Part shown: piece by piece, positions 1 to 11,145 of the stretch
Position numbering within the stretch: position 1 is the first letter of the stretch
Layout: the number at the start of each line of letters is the position of its first letter
From: Odobenus rosmarus divergens
Taxonomy: Eukaryota; Chordata; Mammalia; Carnivora; Odobenidae
DNA length: 64,000 nt
Assembly (NCBI RefSeq): GCF_000321225.1
Contig: NW_004452115.1
Coordinates: 80,115-144,114, forward strand
Direction of reading: 5' to 3'
The notes under the pieces: model-generated
Told to the model about the DNA's origin: nothing
Databases searched by the model: none
What the model saw: the letters and a program-made list of their open reading frames with translations, nothing else
Made by a program: the position numbers and the translations under genes

Positions 1-105
1 AGCACTGGGTGTTATGCACAAACAATGAATCATGGAACACTACATCAAAAACTAATGATGTAATGTATGGTGATTAACATAACAATAAAAAATGGGGAAA
101 AAAAA
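1..105 (+). mobile_element. LINE-1 3' UTR end (carnivore type), cut by window edge
   Basis: The sequence matches the last part of the L1 3' UTR seen again at 33,412-33,507: 'gcactgggtgtt', 'aatgaatcatggaacac', 'tgtatggtgattaacat', then an A-rich tail. The 5' part lies outside the window. It is non-coding and is the relic of a 5'-truncated retrotransposition. Confidence 0.85.
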
Positions 106-114
106 GAGTTAAAA

Positions 115-720
115 TGTGACGTGAGCTATAAAAGTAAGAGAGACATGAAAAATATTAAAGCAAGTCTATGGACAACTTTACGTCAAAGAATTTGAAAACT
201 TAGAAGAAATGGATGATTTCCTACATTAATATAACTTACTGCAACTGACCCAAGAAGAAATAAAAACAAAGGAAAAAAACCTGAACAAATTGATAAAAGG
301 AGATAGGATGAATTATATACATGGAGAAGGATGGGAATGTTAGCTATTCATTTGGAAAGAAAAAATACAAATGTATCTCTCTCACACTACATGCAAACAT
401 CGATTTCAGTTGGCTATATAAAAGATAACATTTATATGCATTTTAAAACCTGAAAAATGCCATGAATTGTTTCTGGATATATTTCATATATGGCAGAAAT
501 ATAGGAAACATATGTGGGAATGATGCACATCAAAATCAGAACTCTGGTTACTTCAAAGGGCAGTAAGGGAATGAGAAGGAGGGTATCCCAGGGCCTATGT
601 GCCTAGATCTAATTTTCAGTGTCAAGTTTAAAAAGATTTGATGCAATTATAGCAAAATGTTAAGATTTGGCAAGGCTAGGTTGTAGATACATGGATGCTT
701 ATTATTTATTGCATTTTTTA
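115..720 (+). mobile_element. Old LINE-1 (L1M-type) ORF2 fragment and 3' end
   Basis: About 120-310 conceptually translates, with stops, like the L1 ORF2 RT region ('EFENLEEMDDF', 'LTQEEIK'). About 340-480 looks like a more distal ORF2 piece. 480-720 has the features of an old L1 3' UTR ('gcaaaatgttaagattt', 'gtagatacatggatg'). It is probably one or more internally deleted old copies. Family-level naming is inference. Confidence 0.55.
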
Positions 721-1930
721 GGATCTTGAAATATGTCACTCTTTAGAAAAAAGCCTATGCCAAAAAACTCTGACTTTTTTGGTAAGCAGTGAGTCACTTT
801 TGAAGGTCTTTAACAGGAAATCTGACCATTTAGTGTCTCAACATGCCATCACAGAAAGCTAGGTGCTCTCTCTTCCATGTCACAGAATGGATCTCAACAC
901 CCCTTGATTCAAATAAAAATCCAGAATGAACAGGTATAGACAAGGTTGGTCTTGCTAAGCCAGACATGGAACAAAGATGCTTTATCGAGAAACTTTCTGA
1001 AGAGAATAATATTAAACTGTTTCTTTTGTTTGTATATCAAGGCACCCAAAGACAACCATACAACATTGTGAAATCTTTGGAAAATAACCAATTTAAACTG
1101 GTGGTGTTTGAGGCTGGGAGAGTGAACTTCTCCATGAAAAGGTTTTGAGCCCGCACAACACCTTTGTGATTTATTAGAATCAAACAGAAGCAAAAGCAAA
1201 ATATGTTTCTACCAAGTGCAATTTATAAAAAAGATGGGAGATAGAATCATTTAAAAACTATGTGTATTTGTATCTCTGCTTGCCACAGCTTATAAAAAAC
1301 TCCTCTGTAGGACTCCATTATTGATGTTTTATGTTTTTCAACTTCTCTGTACAATGTATAATTATTTCAACCTCTGCCCCTTTGTGTGGTGTATTGGTGG
1401 GATAGGATTCAGAAGGGTTTCTTTCTGAGAACTCCAGTAGTCTCAAGATAGCAATCTTCCCCACTCAGCTCATCTTCTCTGATCTAAATAATTCTAGTTC
1501 TTGAATGCCCCAATGACTTGAATAGGATGAAGCATTCAAGACATAGTGTTCCCATAAAGTATTTAATCTCAAAGAAAAGCAAACTTTATTCCCTCAAGGA
1601 AAAAGAAACCTAATGCTAAATATGAATTGCTTTTCATTTCTCTGTTCTTTTTTTTCCCCCCCTTTGGAGATTGTTTTTATCTAGATAAAGGAACAAAAAT
1701 GGCCAGAGTCATTATCTGGATAATTTAATTCTACGATATTTTGCCATAGATTGGATGACTGGGACAAAAGGAAGGATTTTAAAATGTGGAGCAACTAGCT
1801 GCAGCCCTGATGCTTAGAAGGAGTCAGAAAAGATTGGGAGTCTATCTTTAAGGGATAGGAAGTCAAAGACAGAAGATAAAAATAGGGCAAAAGGAAAATG
1901 GACCTTTTCTGAACACTAGACTATGGTCTA
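721..1930. other. No recognised gene or repeat
   Basis: This AT-rich stretch holds only short frames on both strands (the longest about 96 codons at 909-1199, minus) with no domain that I recognise. There are no splice-bounded exon candidates and no clear SINE or LINE signature. Confidence 0.5.
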
Positions 1931-2600
1931 GATCCTCCACGTAAATCATCTCTGTGAAATCTTGCACTATCTCCAGGAGTATTCATTGTGTTCTTCATGT
2001 CACAGATGACAAGCTGACTCTAACAAGTGGACTAGTGAGTCTGAGACCAAGCGGGGGGCATGGAGGTGCATGGAGATGCATTGTCCAGATCTCCGTTACA
2101 GAAAACCTGCCCTGCATAGCACAGATGATGGTGCTGTGGCATCTTCAGACGGATACTGACATTGGCACCGAGGATGCCCTCTACCCAGGCTGGTCCCAGG
2201 CTAGGTATCTAGGTATCTAGCAATGCCACTAGAGCCTGTGTCCTCCTGCCCAATGTGAGATTCCTCCAACTTCTGCTCTAAGACTCTGCATTGACCAGAT
2301 CAGGGTTTCCTCAGAACTGTACTCAAATCTGCAGAGATTCTTCCTACCGGATGCTCCTGCCTTCCCACTCTCATTTCACAGGGTCAGACTTGCCTCACCT
2401 ACCCTCTCCTATTCCCTCCATCTTTCTCCTTTGTAGCATTCTGCCCAGCATAAAGCATTCTCGTACATTCTGTCTTGTCATCTGCTTCCCGGAGGACCTT
2501 ACCTGACCCGGACCACATAACTAATAACTGTCATAACTAGACCTTGATGCCAAAGACAATGCTCTTTCAGTATTGACCTTAACACTATGAATGGTACTCC
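1931..2600. other. No firmly recognised element
   Basis: Around 1,985-2,050 there is a faint MIR-like look ('cacagatgacaagctgactc'). The stretch 2,230-2,515 ends 'gcttcccggaggacc', like the 3' ends of some old interspersed repeats. Neither is strong enough for a family call. Confidence 0.35.
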
Positions 2601-2604
2601 TGCT

Positions 2605-2870
2605 ACTATTAACAGTGTATATATATCCTTTGTTGATTATTTACTATAAACTAGGTATTGTGCCTAGACGTCCATGCATTCTCTCCTTCAGTTTTCGCAA
2701 CAATCTATAATAAGATGGATATTCTCTGCATTTTACAGATGACAGACAAGGGCTTAGAAATGTTATTAACTTACCCGCGTCACATAATTATCCAGTAGCA
2801 AAACCAGGATTTGCACTTGGGTCTGTATGGCTCTACAATCCATGTTCTTAACCCCTCTGTACATTTTGTA
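2605..2870 (+). mobile_element. MIR SINE
   Basis: It follows the MIR order in plus orientation: 'tatttactataaactaggtattgtgc', a variant of the 'ctcatttaatcctcacaac' block, 'cattttacagatga', 'aacttacccgcgtcaca', then 'ggatttgcacttgggtctgt' and 'catgttcttaacccct'. It is a near full-length, ancient, non-coding copy. The 104-codon minus frame over it is a shadow. Confidence 0.85.
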
Positions 2871-2974
2871 GACACGACTGCTTACCACAAACCACTCTGC
2901 CTCCTTCCAACTTGCATTACTTTGCATGTTTTTGGCCTCTGACTTGATGGGTATTTTTCCACTTGAAGTGAGAA

Positions 2975-3085
2975 CAAGCAATAAACATTTATAAAACACC
3001 AACTCCGTGCCCAGGTTTTTGGATATAACCCGAGGATTCAATAAAAGGAAAGGGCTATTTCCTGCATCCAAGGAAGTCATTATTA
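2975..3085 (-). mobile_element. L2 3'-end fragment
   Basis: 'caataaacatttataaaacaccaactccgtgccc' followed by 'aggattcaataaaagg' resembles the reverse complement of the L2 3' end. It is short and diverged. Confidence 0.45.
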
Positions 3086-4465
3086 TTCTGTGACATTATT
3101 AAATGAAAAGAAACTATTGACACTTTCAAAACAACCATCCAGGAAGCTAGACAATTATATGGTTGTTATTAAGTGACACTAACTGCTTTTTGGAACAATG
3201 TAACATAAAAATGAACTGCAAAGGCTGTGAAATTTCAAAATAGCAGAGAGACCCTATTTAGCTGTAAAAAAGGAACTAGATCGTGAAGATTCTATAATAT
3301 TTGGAAAGGCAGAAAATAGGAGATACCAAATTTGCTAGCTGAAATAAAAAAATACCAATCCTTAAAATAATGACAGATTCAGGGAGAAACATAATTAGTA
3401 AATTCTCACTTGGCATCACTTAAAACATTCCTCCTAGAGAACAGACTGGAATGTACTATGATGGAAATAATATGCACTTGGCTGTCAGACAGAGCTGTAA
3501 CCCCCAAGACTGTCAGCCTGAGCTGGTTAAACAATAAAATGGTGAACCGGGGCAACCAGGAGGATGGTTCATGCTGCTGCATGTTAATCTTGTGCAGGTA
3601 TCTCCCCAATGAGGGAGTCTGTTTTGATCTTGGACCTCATCCAGGAACTTACCCTTCCTAACTCAAGGAGTCTTAAAATGCTTCCTCCTGCATACAAAAA
3701 GACAGGGAGACAGAAAACCACACACTAATCTCTCAAAGAAAAATAACGAGGCCACTGGCCTTGAGTACACGGACTACCAAAAGGCAGTTGGATTCTGCAA
3801 TCAGAATCAAGCCTTCCTAGTTAGTAACTTTCTATCTGCCTCTCCCCTGTTCGCATCTTGGAAGCAAGCAAAGCCTCCTTATCAGTTCAGTGTTTGAAAC
3901 AAACACTAAAAACAGCATGAGCAAAGGGTACAGATTTTCTGTAAAATAGCATAAAGAGCCCTGTTACAGATAATCAGTACCTCAGCATGAAGCTGTCTTA
4001 AGTCCATGATTCGGGAAAGACTCAGGAAGAGATCCAGAGAGTTTGGATGATGTAGTACATGAGGAGTTGAGACTAGACCCAAGCAGAAATTGTGCCATTA
4101 GGCTTAGCTGGTTAAGGCCTTCCTCCTTAAAGAGAAGGAACTGGATGTTACTATCACAAACCTCTGCCTATCACCTGCCTCTCTGTAGCCAAATGCAGCA
4201 TGATGTGCACACTCCATTAAGCTTTCCAGATTGGGTCACCCCACACAGGTGCCCCGAGCCACCCAAACTGAATGAGCTTCTGAGGAGTCAAAAGGACAAT
4301 ACCTGGATGGGAGGGGAGACAGAAAGTCTTACTTTTCACTTTTCATTGAAACTTGTTCCCAAGACGAATAACGTGGTAACATCATTTTAATAAGAAGTAG
4401 CAAACAGAAAGATGAACAGCAGAGCTAAAGTGAGAAGAGTGGAACAGTAACTGTGGGAGGGTGTG
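3086..4465. other. No recognised gene or repeat
   Basis: The stretch contains frames of 83 codons (3,410-3,661, plus) and 115 codons (4,043-4,390, plus). Both are low-complexity translations with no recognisable domain and no conserved start context. I found no SINE or LINE core. Confidence 0.45.
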
Positions 4466-4469
4466 GTTG

Positions 4470-5060
4470 GGAAGTTTGGAGAAGGCCAGATCACACAGGG
4501 CCTCATGGGCTGTGATACGGAATCAAGTCCATAGGTGACACACGTGGGAAGACACGCAAAGGTTCTAAAAAGGGAGGTGATGTATCAAATTTCTGTTTCC
4601 AGAAGATTTATCAGACTGCAGTGTGCAGAGCGGATCAGGATAAGATTGGATATCAGTGTAATAACAGCAAAGTTATAACAGTAGTTCAAACAAGAAATAA
4701 AGGTAGCAGGACTGTTGGTGGCAGTGTGAGTGGAAAGAGAATGGGTTAATCGAAGAGCAAGTGAGAGGTGGAAATGATAGAACTCACAGGATGGGCACGA
4801 TGTGGGGCAAGAGGGGGGGACCATGTCCGAGATGGCTCCTGGGTTTCCAACCTGCCTGCCTGGATAGGTGGGGGTGAACTCCCTGAGCTAGGGAGCCCAG
4901 GAGGGGGATACAGGGAGAGATCACAGATTGGCTTTTTGGTGTGAATTTCAAGGGCTTTGAGACATCGAACGGTGGAAGGTGGATATGTGTGTTTGGAGCT
5001 CAGAGGAGGGAACTGAGTGGGGATATAAGTAACTAGTATGGGTATGAGTCTGCGCTGAGA
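4470..5060 (-). mobile_element. L2 LINE ORF2 (RT C-terminal part), decayed
   Basis: Read in reverse, this matches the CR1-clade L2 reverse-transcriptase C-terminal region. Plus-strand landmarks are 'ggccagatcacacagggcct', 'gggaggtgatgtatcaaat', 'ttatcagactgcagtgtgcag' and 'aacagtagttcaaacaagaa'. Many indels and stops are present, and it is a fossil without function. Confidence 0.7.
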
Positions 5061-5139
5061 CTGAATGATAAAATGGGGTTTACGGGAGAGTCGAGGAAGG
5101 AAAGAACAGTTATTCTGTCAACATCACTTGAATTCTTTT

Positions 5140-5325
5140 CTCTTTGATCTTTGACCAAATCCTGTCATCAGCTCTCATAAGGTAATATCATTGGTTTTCT
5201 CTCTTTGTACCCCTCTAGACTGTAAGCAGTTTGAGGGCACGTCTTTTTTACTTATTTTAATGTACAGTGCCTAGCCGAGTGTTTAGTATACAGTGGAGGC
5301 AAATAAGTAATGGATGATCAGGGGC
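5140..5325 (+). mobile_element. L2 3' end
   Basis: 'tctagactgtaagcagtttgaggg' followed by 'tgtacagtgcctagccgagtg' and 'aataagtaatggatg' is the L2 3' UTR signature in plus orientation. It lies about 80 bp after the reverse-oriented L2, so it is a separate insertion. Confidence 0.8.
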
Positions 5326-5364
5326 ATAAATGAAGAGTATAGCAACATAATAAACCAGGGATGG

Positions 5365-5470
5365 AGACCCAGGAAATGTGGTTTCTGGTTTCCTTCTGTG
5401 TGACCACTGGAAACACACCCGATTATTTTATAGCTCAGTTTTCTTATTTGTTTAACTGAATCTGCTTGAT
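5365..5470 (-). mobile_element. Possible MIR fragment
   Basis: 'gtgtgaccactgg...tatagctcagttttcttatttgtttaactg' resembles the reverse-complement MIR block 'cctcagtttcctcatctgtaaa'. It is short and the call is weak. Confidence 0.4.
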
Positions 5471-5529
5471 ACATTGTATAACATGTGCTTAGTGAGTGAA
5501 GAAGGCATAGTCCCCCTACCATCGTAAGA

Positions 5530-5760
5530 GAAAGGGGTCCAACATCTACTGGATACCTAATATGTGCTAGTATCCCGGTCCTGGTGTGCACACGCTATCT
5601 CAGTGTTAATCCTCATAACTATGCTTTGAGGTAGATAATGATTGTCATTATTTTACAAATGAAGAAATTGAGATTCAAATATATTAACTGATGTTTCAGG
5701 CTCACACAGAGTTAGTAACGAGAATACAATCCTACGGTGTTGCAGACCCAAAACCTTGTT
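5530..5760 (+). mobile_element. MIR SINE
   Basis: Plus-strand MIR order is visible: 'ctactggatacctaatatgtgct', 'gttaatcctcataactatg', 'gaggtagataatgattgtcatt', 'acaaatgaagaaattgag', then the 'gctcacacagagttagtaac' variant. Confidence 0.85.
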
Positions 5761-6689
5761 GCCACTTGTCTGAGAAAGTTAAACACAGCGTATACATATG
5801 AGGCATTCCCATTGTTGCAGATATTCGCCTAAAGGCACACATCTAAAGATTTATTTCTGTATAAAACAGCCAAACTGGTTCTCCTACCAACTCACACAGG
5901 ATGTGAGGCAACAGATAGATTCAAATATTTATTAAGTGGGAGAATGTAAGGTCCAGATTTTGACGAAGACTGTTTTGTTTTGCTTTTACTTTTCAACCTG
6001 GCAACTAATAGCAAGCAAAACAAGTGAAATGTTGGCAGACAAGTTGGCTAAAGTACCAGACTTCTTTGTCGTCTGGTCAGACACTAGACACAGATGGAAA
6101 AAAATCTGCCTGGTTATCTTTGTCTGGTCTTTCTTGGCTGAAAAAATAGGATATTCCTTGGAGGTAAAATGGGATGGTCCATTCCCTTAGTTAAAAAGGA
6201 CGTTACACACAAAGGTTACACAGTATATGGGGAGGGGGAGAGAATGAATGATGGACACATACAGATTACTTAGATGAAGAATTTATCATGTGGTACATAA
6301 GAGCCCATTTTCTAACCACATAGAATGTATGGGAATGCATGCACATAGAGTAAATATGTCGGTGAATTAGATATGTGTGTATGCATTTCATTTTCCTTGC
6401 AACTTGCTGTTCTTCCTTTTCTCAGACATCTCGTTTTCTTTGCCCTTTTGCAAAGAAAATTTTCCTTTTCTTGTTTCTTTTTCCTTTTGACCGTCAGGAC
6501 TCTCAGACCTCATGCCACGCCTGATTAGAAGTTTCCTGGGGTTTTATTGTAAATGGTCTCTCATAGATGGGTCTTTTCATAACAGATCCCCTTCCATGCT
6601 TTTTGTTGTAAGCTGGGGCAAATCCCTGCTGGAAGTATCAAGTAGGTTCTATTAATAGCCCTGATTCTTCACCCATCCCAGCATGCACA
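5761..6689. other. No recognised gene or repeat
   Basis: The 84-codon plus frame at 5,936-6,190 has no recognisable domain. Pyrimidine-rich and A-rich stretches occur near 6,400-6,490. Confidence 0.45.
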
Positions 6690-7070
6690 TCCTTGGGATG
6701 GCTGCATCAAGGGTGGAATATACTTCCCTGCCCCTCGACTTGAGATATGCCATGTAACTTGCCTGGGACAATGACAAATGCTGGAAATGAGAGTGTACCA
6801 GTGCTGAGCCTAGGTTTGAAAAAGATTAATGTTCCCGCTTGCCCTCTTACACGCCTGCCATTACAATGAGAAGGACAAGTTCAGGTGGCCTAAGGGTCAC
6901 AGAAGGAGAACGAGAGACACATAGAGCAGAATTGCCCTGCCTGAACCCAGAGGGTTGTCCGCAGACTTCCAATAGACGTGCAGAGACAAAAGCAATAATA
7001 AATGACTCTTGTTTTTAGCCACTGGATTTTGGCTAATTTTTTATGCAAGCAAGTCAACGAGTACAATGCT
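6690..7070 (+). mobile_element. MLT1-type (ERVL-MaLR) LTR
   Basis: The order 'acttccctgcccctcgac', 'catgtaacttgcctggg', 'accagtgctgagcctaggtt', 'gcccctcttacacgcctgcc'-like text, 'ggcctaagggtcacag', then 'taataaatgactcttgtttttagccact' near the end fits an MLT1 LTR with its polyadenylation region. The right end is cut by the 79-bp duplicated segment at 7,071. Confidence 0.75.
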
Positions 7071-7149
7071 GTTGATGAGAAGTCTGCCATCAGAATGACT
7101 GCCATTTCTGTAGGTAAATTTTTATTTTTACTCTGTTAGCTTTAAAGAT
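7071..7149. repeat. 79-bp segment also present at 9,788-9,867
   Basis: It begins 'gttgatgagaagtctgccat' and ends 'ctctgttagctttaaagat'. The same text recurs at 9,788-9,867 with two substitutions outside a T-rich tract, plus tract-length changes. It abuts the MLT1 LTR end here, while the other copy lies inside reverse L1M sequence. Confidence 0.9.
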
Positions 7150-7284
7150 AAAGGGAAATATTTATATTTTTAATATACATAGAGGTATTTATGGTCAGTA
7201 TAGTGAATTTGTGAACACTTAATTTTCAGAAACAGTGTATTATTTTATAATTCAATACTACTGAATATATCTTTTTTACTCAAG

Positions 7285-7480
7285 TCTGCTTAGTGAACTT
7301 CTATTCACCCTTTAAAACCCCGTCATCATGGCAGAAATCCCTGCAAAGCCTTGCTGATATCTCTTGAAAACGGAATCATTTCCTCCTCTGGATTAATTGT
7401 ATCCCTTCAGTGTATTTCTGTTTTTCTTTCACTAGATTTTTGTGACACCCAAGGTCAGAGACTGTGCTTGATGTATCTTT
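7285..7480 (+). mobile_element. L2 3'-region fragment
   Basis: 'ttcaccctttaaaacccc', 'cctcctctggattaattgtatcc' and 'cacccaaggtcagagactgtgcttgatgtatctttgtaacc' follow the order of an L2 3' UTR in plus orientation. It is diverged. Confidence 0.6.
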
Positions 7481-7900
7481 GTAACCTCTTTCATGAACAT
7501 ATCAGACATTCAAAAATATACGTAACTGGATATACGCTGGTGATTGATTTCCAATCAATTAACTTGTTGAGAACAAACTGTCCAAGAAGACGGTCCCCTA
7601 AGGAATACTGAATATGTTGCTTTTGAAAAACACAAAGCATTGATGTTACTAAGGAAACAAAGCACCATATAGTATGTAAAATCTAGTGCAATGAACTGTA
7701 AGTCAACTTAAATAATGCTCTCAAGCTTAGACTTGCTCCCAGGCATTAGGATGATAGTTAATAGATAGCGTCATAACAATCCCGACCTTCAACGAGAAAG
7801 GCAGAGTCAAAGTAATTTCTTCCCATTGATTTCTCAGAAGGCTTCAGTTACTTCATTATGCCTAGTGATGTCAAATGAAATAACATGATAAGTGGAATAA
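7481..7900. other. No recognised element
   Basis: I see no SINE, LINE or gene signature here. Frames are short. Confidence 0.45.
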
Positions 7901-7913
7901 TGAAAATTATTTT

Positions 7914-8114
7914 TTCTTGTTTTTTTAAAGATTGTATTTATTTATTTGAAAGAGAGAGAGAGATCACAAGTAGGCAGACAGGCAGGCAGAGGGAGAGGGA
8001 GAAGCAGGCTCCCCGCTGAGCACAGAGCCCTATGCGGGGCACAATCCCAGGACGCTGGGATCATGACCTGAGCCGAAGGCAGATGCCCAACTGACTGAGC
8101 CACCCAGGCGTCCC
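7914..8114 (-). mobile_element. can-SINE (SINEC, tRNA-Lys derived)
   Basis: In reverse orientation there is a T-rich tail, 'ttatttatttgaaagagagag', 'agaagcaggctccccgctgag', 'gggatcatgacctgagccg' and the head 'gagccacccaggcgtccc'. Direct repeats 'tgaaaattatttt' at 7,901-7,913 and 8,115-8,127 are the target-site duplication, so this is an intact insertion. It holds 'aggcagacaggcaggcag', a variant not seen in the other copies here. The 65-codon minus frame is a SINE shadow. Confidence 0.95.
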
Positions 8115-8127
8115 TGAAAATTATTTT

Positions 8128-8554
8128 CAACAGCATCAAAATATATATAAAATATATATAAAGTATATGTAGCTCAGTGAAGTGACAAATGTAGGAAGGA
8201 AATTTTATTTGATGGTCTACACACTATGTATGGATGGAGAGTATTTATTTAGAGTTTCATGTGTATATGCAAATTGGTGCAGGGCACTAAGGAAAGAAAC
8301 TTGTTGGCCATAATGAGTGCAGGGTCCCAGCTGTGCAGTTTGTTATACTGTCTATATACATTATGGTGAGATGGTCCCAGCAACCTGTCTTGAAATATGT
8401 AAATTTGGTGGTGGGAAAAAACATGGGTTACATTAGAATTTACATCTTATGCTAAATCATTTTTAAGTGGCGAAATGACTGGGGTCCTTGCGATCTGACC
8501 AGGACCCTCTGCACCTACAACAAAGTAGTTTGTCAAGCAAGGGAAAGTGGTATG
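8128..8554. other. No recognised element
   Basis: AT-rich and without a recognisable repeat core or gene. Confidence 0.45.
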
Positions 8555-8700
8555 ATAATTCTGATAGCTAACATTTATTAAGCCAAGACTGCTCTCAGCA
8601 TTTAGCATGTATTAACTCATTTAAATCTCACAGCACTCATTGAAGTAGTTATACCATTATCCCCATTTTGCAGCTAAGATTTTAACTGGTACTTAATCAG
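8555..8700 (+). mobile_element. MIR SINE
   Basis: 'atagctaacatttattaag', 'gtattaactcatttaaatctcacag', 'gaagtagttataccattatccccattttgcag' match the central MIR region. Confidence 0.85.
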
Positions 8701-9372
8701 TTTCCTTCTCCCCTGTTTCTGAGTTCCCAATCAACTGCAAGCTGAAACAAGGAATGAGAGAAGCAGAAATCAGTGTCAGATTATTGTTAAATATTGATAA
8801 GAAAGGACAACTGGGTCTATGACCAGACTCAGACTTCCTATTATGTTTCTCCAAGAGCAAATGTATATACAAAGAAAGGCGTAACAGACAAAAACTTATT
8901 ACAAAGATTTAAAAAATATTCATATACTAACATTCTTTCTTCACTGATATGAAACCCCATCTGTGTTACATATGTGGTTGCATCGATTATTCTATCTGCT
9001 TCTGAGCTTTCTCATGCGTTCCATGGCCATGCATGTCTATTCCTGGGCATATGCTGCACTATTTTATGCTACTCTATTTTAATGACCACAGCTTTAAAAT
9101 CGGTCTTAATAACTGGTAGGACAAGCACAGTCTTCTTCTTCTTCAAATGATCTTGGCTGTCCTCTGCTTTCATGCTTCCATTTAGATTTTATAGTCATCT
9201 TGTCATTTTCAAAAAGCTATGGAAATTTCAATCAGTATCATAATATATTTCAGATTAATTTTGAGATAACTGCTAATTTTGTGATATTTCTCCAGTAATT
9301 CAGGACTTCTTTTGTGTCCACTGTTGTTTTGTTTTTGTTTTTTCCAAAAAATATCTTGCCAATCTTGTTATA

Positions 9373-9567
9373 CTGTTCTTTTTTTTTTTTTGATTTTATT
9401 TATTTATTTGTTTGAGAGAGAGAGAGAGCACAAGTGGGGTGAGGGGCAGAGGGAGAAGCAGGCTCCCCGCTGAGCAGGGAGCCTGACGTCGGGCTCAATC
9501 CCAGGACCCTGGGATCATGACCTGAGCTGAAGGCAGATGCTTAACTGACTAAGCCACCCAGGCACCC
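9373..9567 (-). mobile_element. can-SINE inside old L1
   Basis: The tail is T-rich, followed by 'ttatttatttgtttgagagag', 'agaagcaggctccccgctgag', 'gggatcatgacctgagctg' and 'gccacccaggcaccc'. A short duplication 'cttgttata' flanks it (9,364-9,372 and 9,568-9,576). Confidence 0.95.
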
Positions 9568-9787
9568 CTTGTTATATTCTTGCATTTATTCTAGAATAAA
9601 CCTTTTCATCTTGTTCAACTATAATTTTACTGCTTCTTTCAGTAAGGGCCTTAGTCTTCATATGCCTGAAATGTTTTCCTCCTTACTTTTGGACAATAGT
9701 TTTGTATTTTATGTATAGCTTACTTCCAAGACTATTGTTTTCCCTTAGCATGTTGACACGAGTACTCTATTGTCTCTGTTCTTTGTT

Positions 9788-9867
9788 GTTGATGAGAAGT
9801 CTGCCATCAGAATGATTGCCATTTCTGTAGGTATTTTTTTTTTTTTTACTCTGTTAGCTGTAAAGAT
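9788..9867. repeat. Second copy of the 79-bp duplicated segment
   Basis: Near-identical to 7,071-7,149 and in the same orientation. This copy carries a longer uninterrupted T tract. Its flanks fit reverse L1M, so this may be the original location. Confidence 0.9.
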
Positions 9868-10234
9868 TTTTTTCTTTAGCTCTGATACTCCTATATATGG
9901 ACATACTTGTATTTATGATACTAGCACCGGAGCTCACTTTTAAGCATGAGACTTATGTCTTGGTGGAAATTTTTCCTCCAACATATCTTAAATGTTTTTC
10001 TGCAGCATTTGTTTTAGCGTTGTCTTTTGGGACTTTTATGGGACATATATACTTCTATAGGAAATATATAGGATATATTGAAGACTTGCCAATATATCAA
10101 GCAGGTTTCTAAGTTTCACATATTTATATTGTGAACTATATTCCTAGTGTACTTGTCATTACTATATTCAATGTGTCCAAAGAAGCGTTTCACCCTAGTG
10201 AGGATTTGTAAAGCAATTTCAATAGCTATATTTA

Positions 10235-10479
10235 TTTTAATTTTTTTAAATTTTTTTATTATGTTCAGTTAGCCAACATAGAGTACATCATTAGTTTTTG
10301 ATGTAGTGTTCAACAATTCATTAGTTATGTATAATACCCAGTGCTCATCACAACATGTGCCCTCCTTAATACCCATTACTCAGCTACCCTATCCCCCCAA
10401 CTCCTTCTCCTTTGGAACCCTCAGTTTGTTTCCCGGAGTCCAGAGTCTCTCATGGTTTGTCTCCCTCACTGATTTCTTC
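10235..10479 (-). mobile_element. LINE-1 3' UTR (carnivore type), 5'-truncated
   Basis: Reverse complement of the carnivore L1 tail: T-rich start, 'catcattagtttttgatgtag', 'acccagtgctcatcac', 'ccctcagtttgtttcccgg', 'ctctcatggtttgtctccc'. The TSD is 'aatagctatattta' (10,221-10,234) against 'aataactatattta' (10,480-10,493). Non-coding. Confidence 0.95.
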
Positions 10480-10483
10480 AATA

Positions 10484-10535
10484 ACTATATTTAGATACAA
10501 CACCAAAGGCATGATCTATGAAAGAATTATTAAAG
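10484..10535 (+). mobile_element. L1 ORF2 fragment, left part of a split copy
   Basis: 'tagatacaacaccaaaggcatgatctatgaaag' is an L1 ORF2 landmark; a cognate 'accaaaggcatgatgcacgaaa' occurs at about 23,301. The logical continuation ('cttcactaaaattagaaacttctgctctgcaaaag') resumes at about 11,349, on the far side of the LTR-like insertion. Confidence 0.7.
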
Positions 10536-10655
10536 CCAAGACAACTGGCCCCAAAAGGACTTCTGCTAAGCACCACATTAGCAAACCAAGATCGAAACGG
10601 TATCAGCTCTCCCAGAAATGGAATCTTAAACTAGTCCATCAAAAATTAGCTGATG

Positions 10656-10854
10656 GGGGCACCTGGGTGGCTCAGTTGTTAAGCGTCTGCCTTCAGCTCA
10701 GGTCATGATCCCAGGGTCCTGGGATCGAGTCCCGCATCGGGCTCCCTGCTCCGCGGGGAGGCTGCTTCTCCCTCTCCTACTCCCCCTGCTTGTGTTCCCT
10801 CTCTCCCTGTGTCTCTCTCTGTCAAATAAATAAATAAAATCTTTAAAAAAAAAA
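10656..10854 (+). mobile_element. can-SINE inside LTR-like element
   Basis: Full plus-strand copy: 'ggggcacctgggtggctcag', 'aggtcatgatcccagggtcc', 'tcccgcatcgggctcc', pyrimidine-rich segment, 'aaataaataaataaaatctt', A tail. The TSD is 'aaaaattagctgatg' (10,641-10,655) against 'aaaaatcagctgatg' (10,855-10,869). Confidence 0.97.
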
Positions 10855-10940
10855 AAAAATCAGCTGATGAGTGATCTTCTTGATAGACCCCTGCCAGCCC
10901 TTAAAGAAAAGTAATCCTGCAATAAACAATCCACTGTTTT

Positions 10941-11145
10941 TTTTTTTAATAAAGCTTTATTTATTTATTTGAGAGAGAGAGAGCCTGTGAGTGCTGGGGG
11001 AGGGGTGGGAAGGGGGAGATAATCTCAAGCAGGCTCCCTGCTGAGCATAGAGCCCAATGCCGGGCTCCATCCCATGACCCTGAGATCATGACCTGAGCCG
11101 AAATCAAGAGTCGGACACTTAATGGACTGAGCCACTCAGGCACCC
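10941..11145 (-). mobile_element. Older-subtype can-SINE inside LTR-like element
   Basis: Reverse copy with T-rich tail and head '...gccactcaggcaccc'. It has 'tcaagagtcggacacttaat' in the tRNA-derived part, a variant that differs from the younger copies. The TSD is 'aaacaatccactgtttt' (10,924-10,940) against 'aaacgatccattgtttt' (11,146-11,162), with two mismatches. Confidence 0.95.

Larger units (their letters stand above)
8935..10220 (-). mobile_element. Old LINE-1 (L1M-type), reverse strand
   Basis: Text such as 'ttttatgctactctattttaatgaccacagctttaaaatc', 'tgtcattttcaaaaagctatgg' and 'ctttgttgttgatgagaagtctg' follows reverse-oriented old L1 sequence. It is interrupted by a can-SINE (9,373-9,567). 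The part beyond about 9,900 is less certain. Confidence 0.5.

Noticed and set aside
7914..8114. tRNA-like sequence in can-SINE heads
   Set aside because: The tRNA-Lys-derived head is a retroposon promoter relic and does not fold as an intact tRNA gene. None of the twelve copies was called a tRNA.
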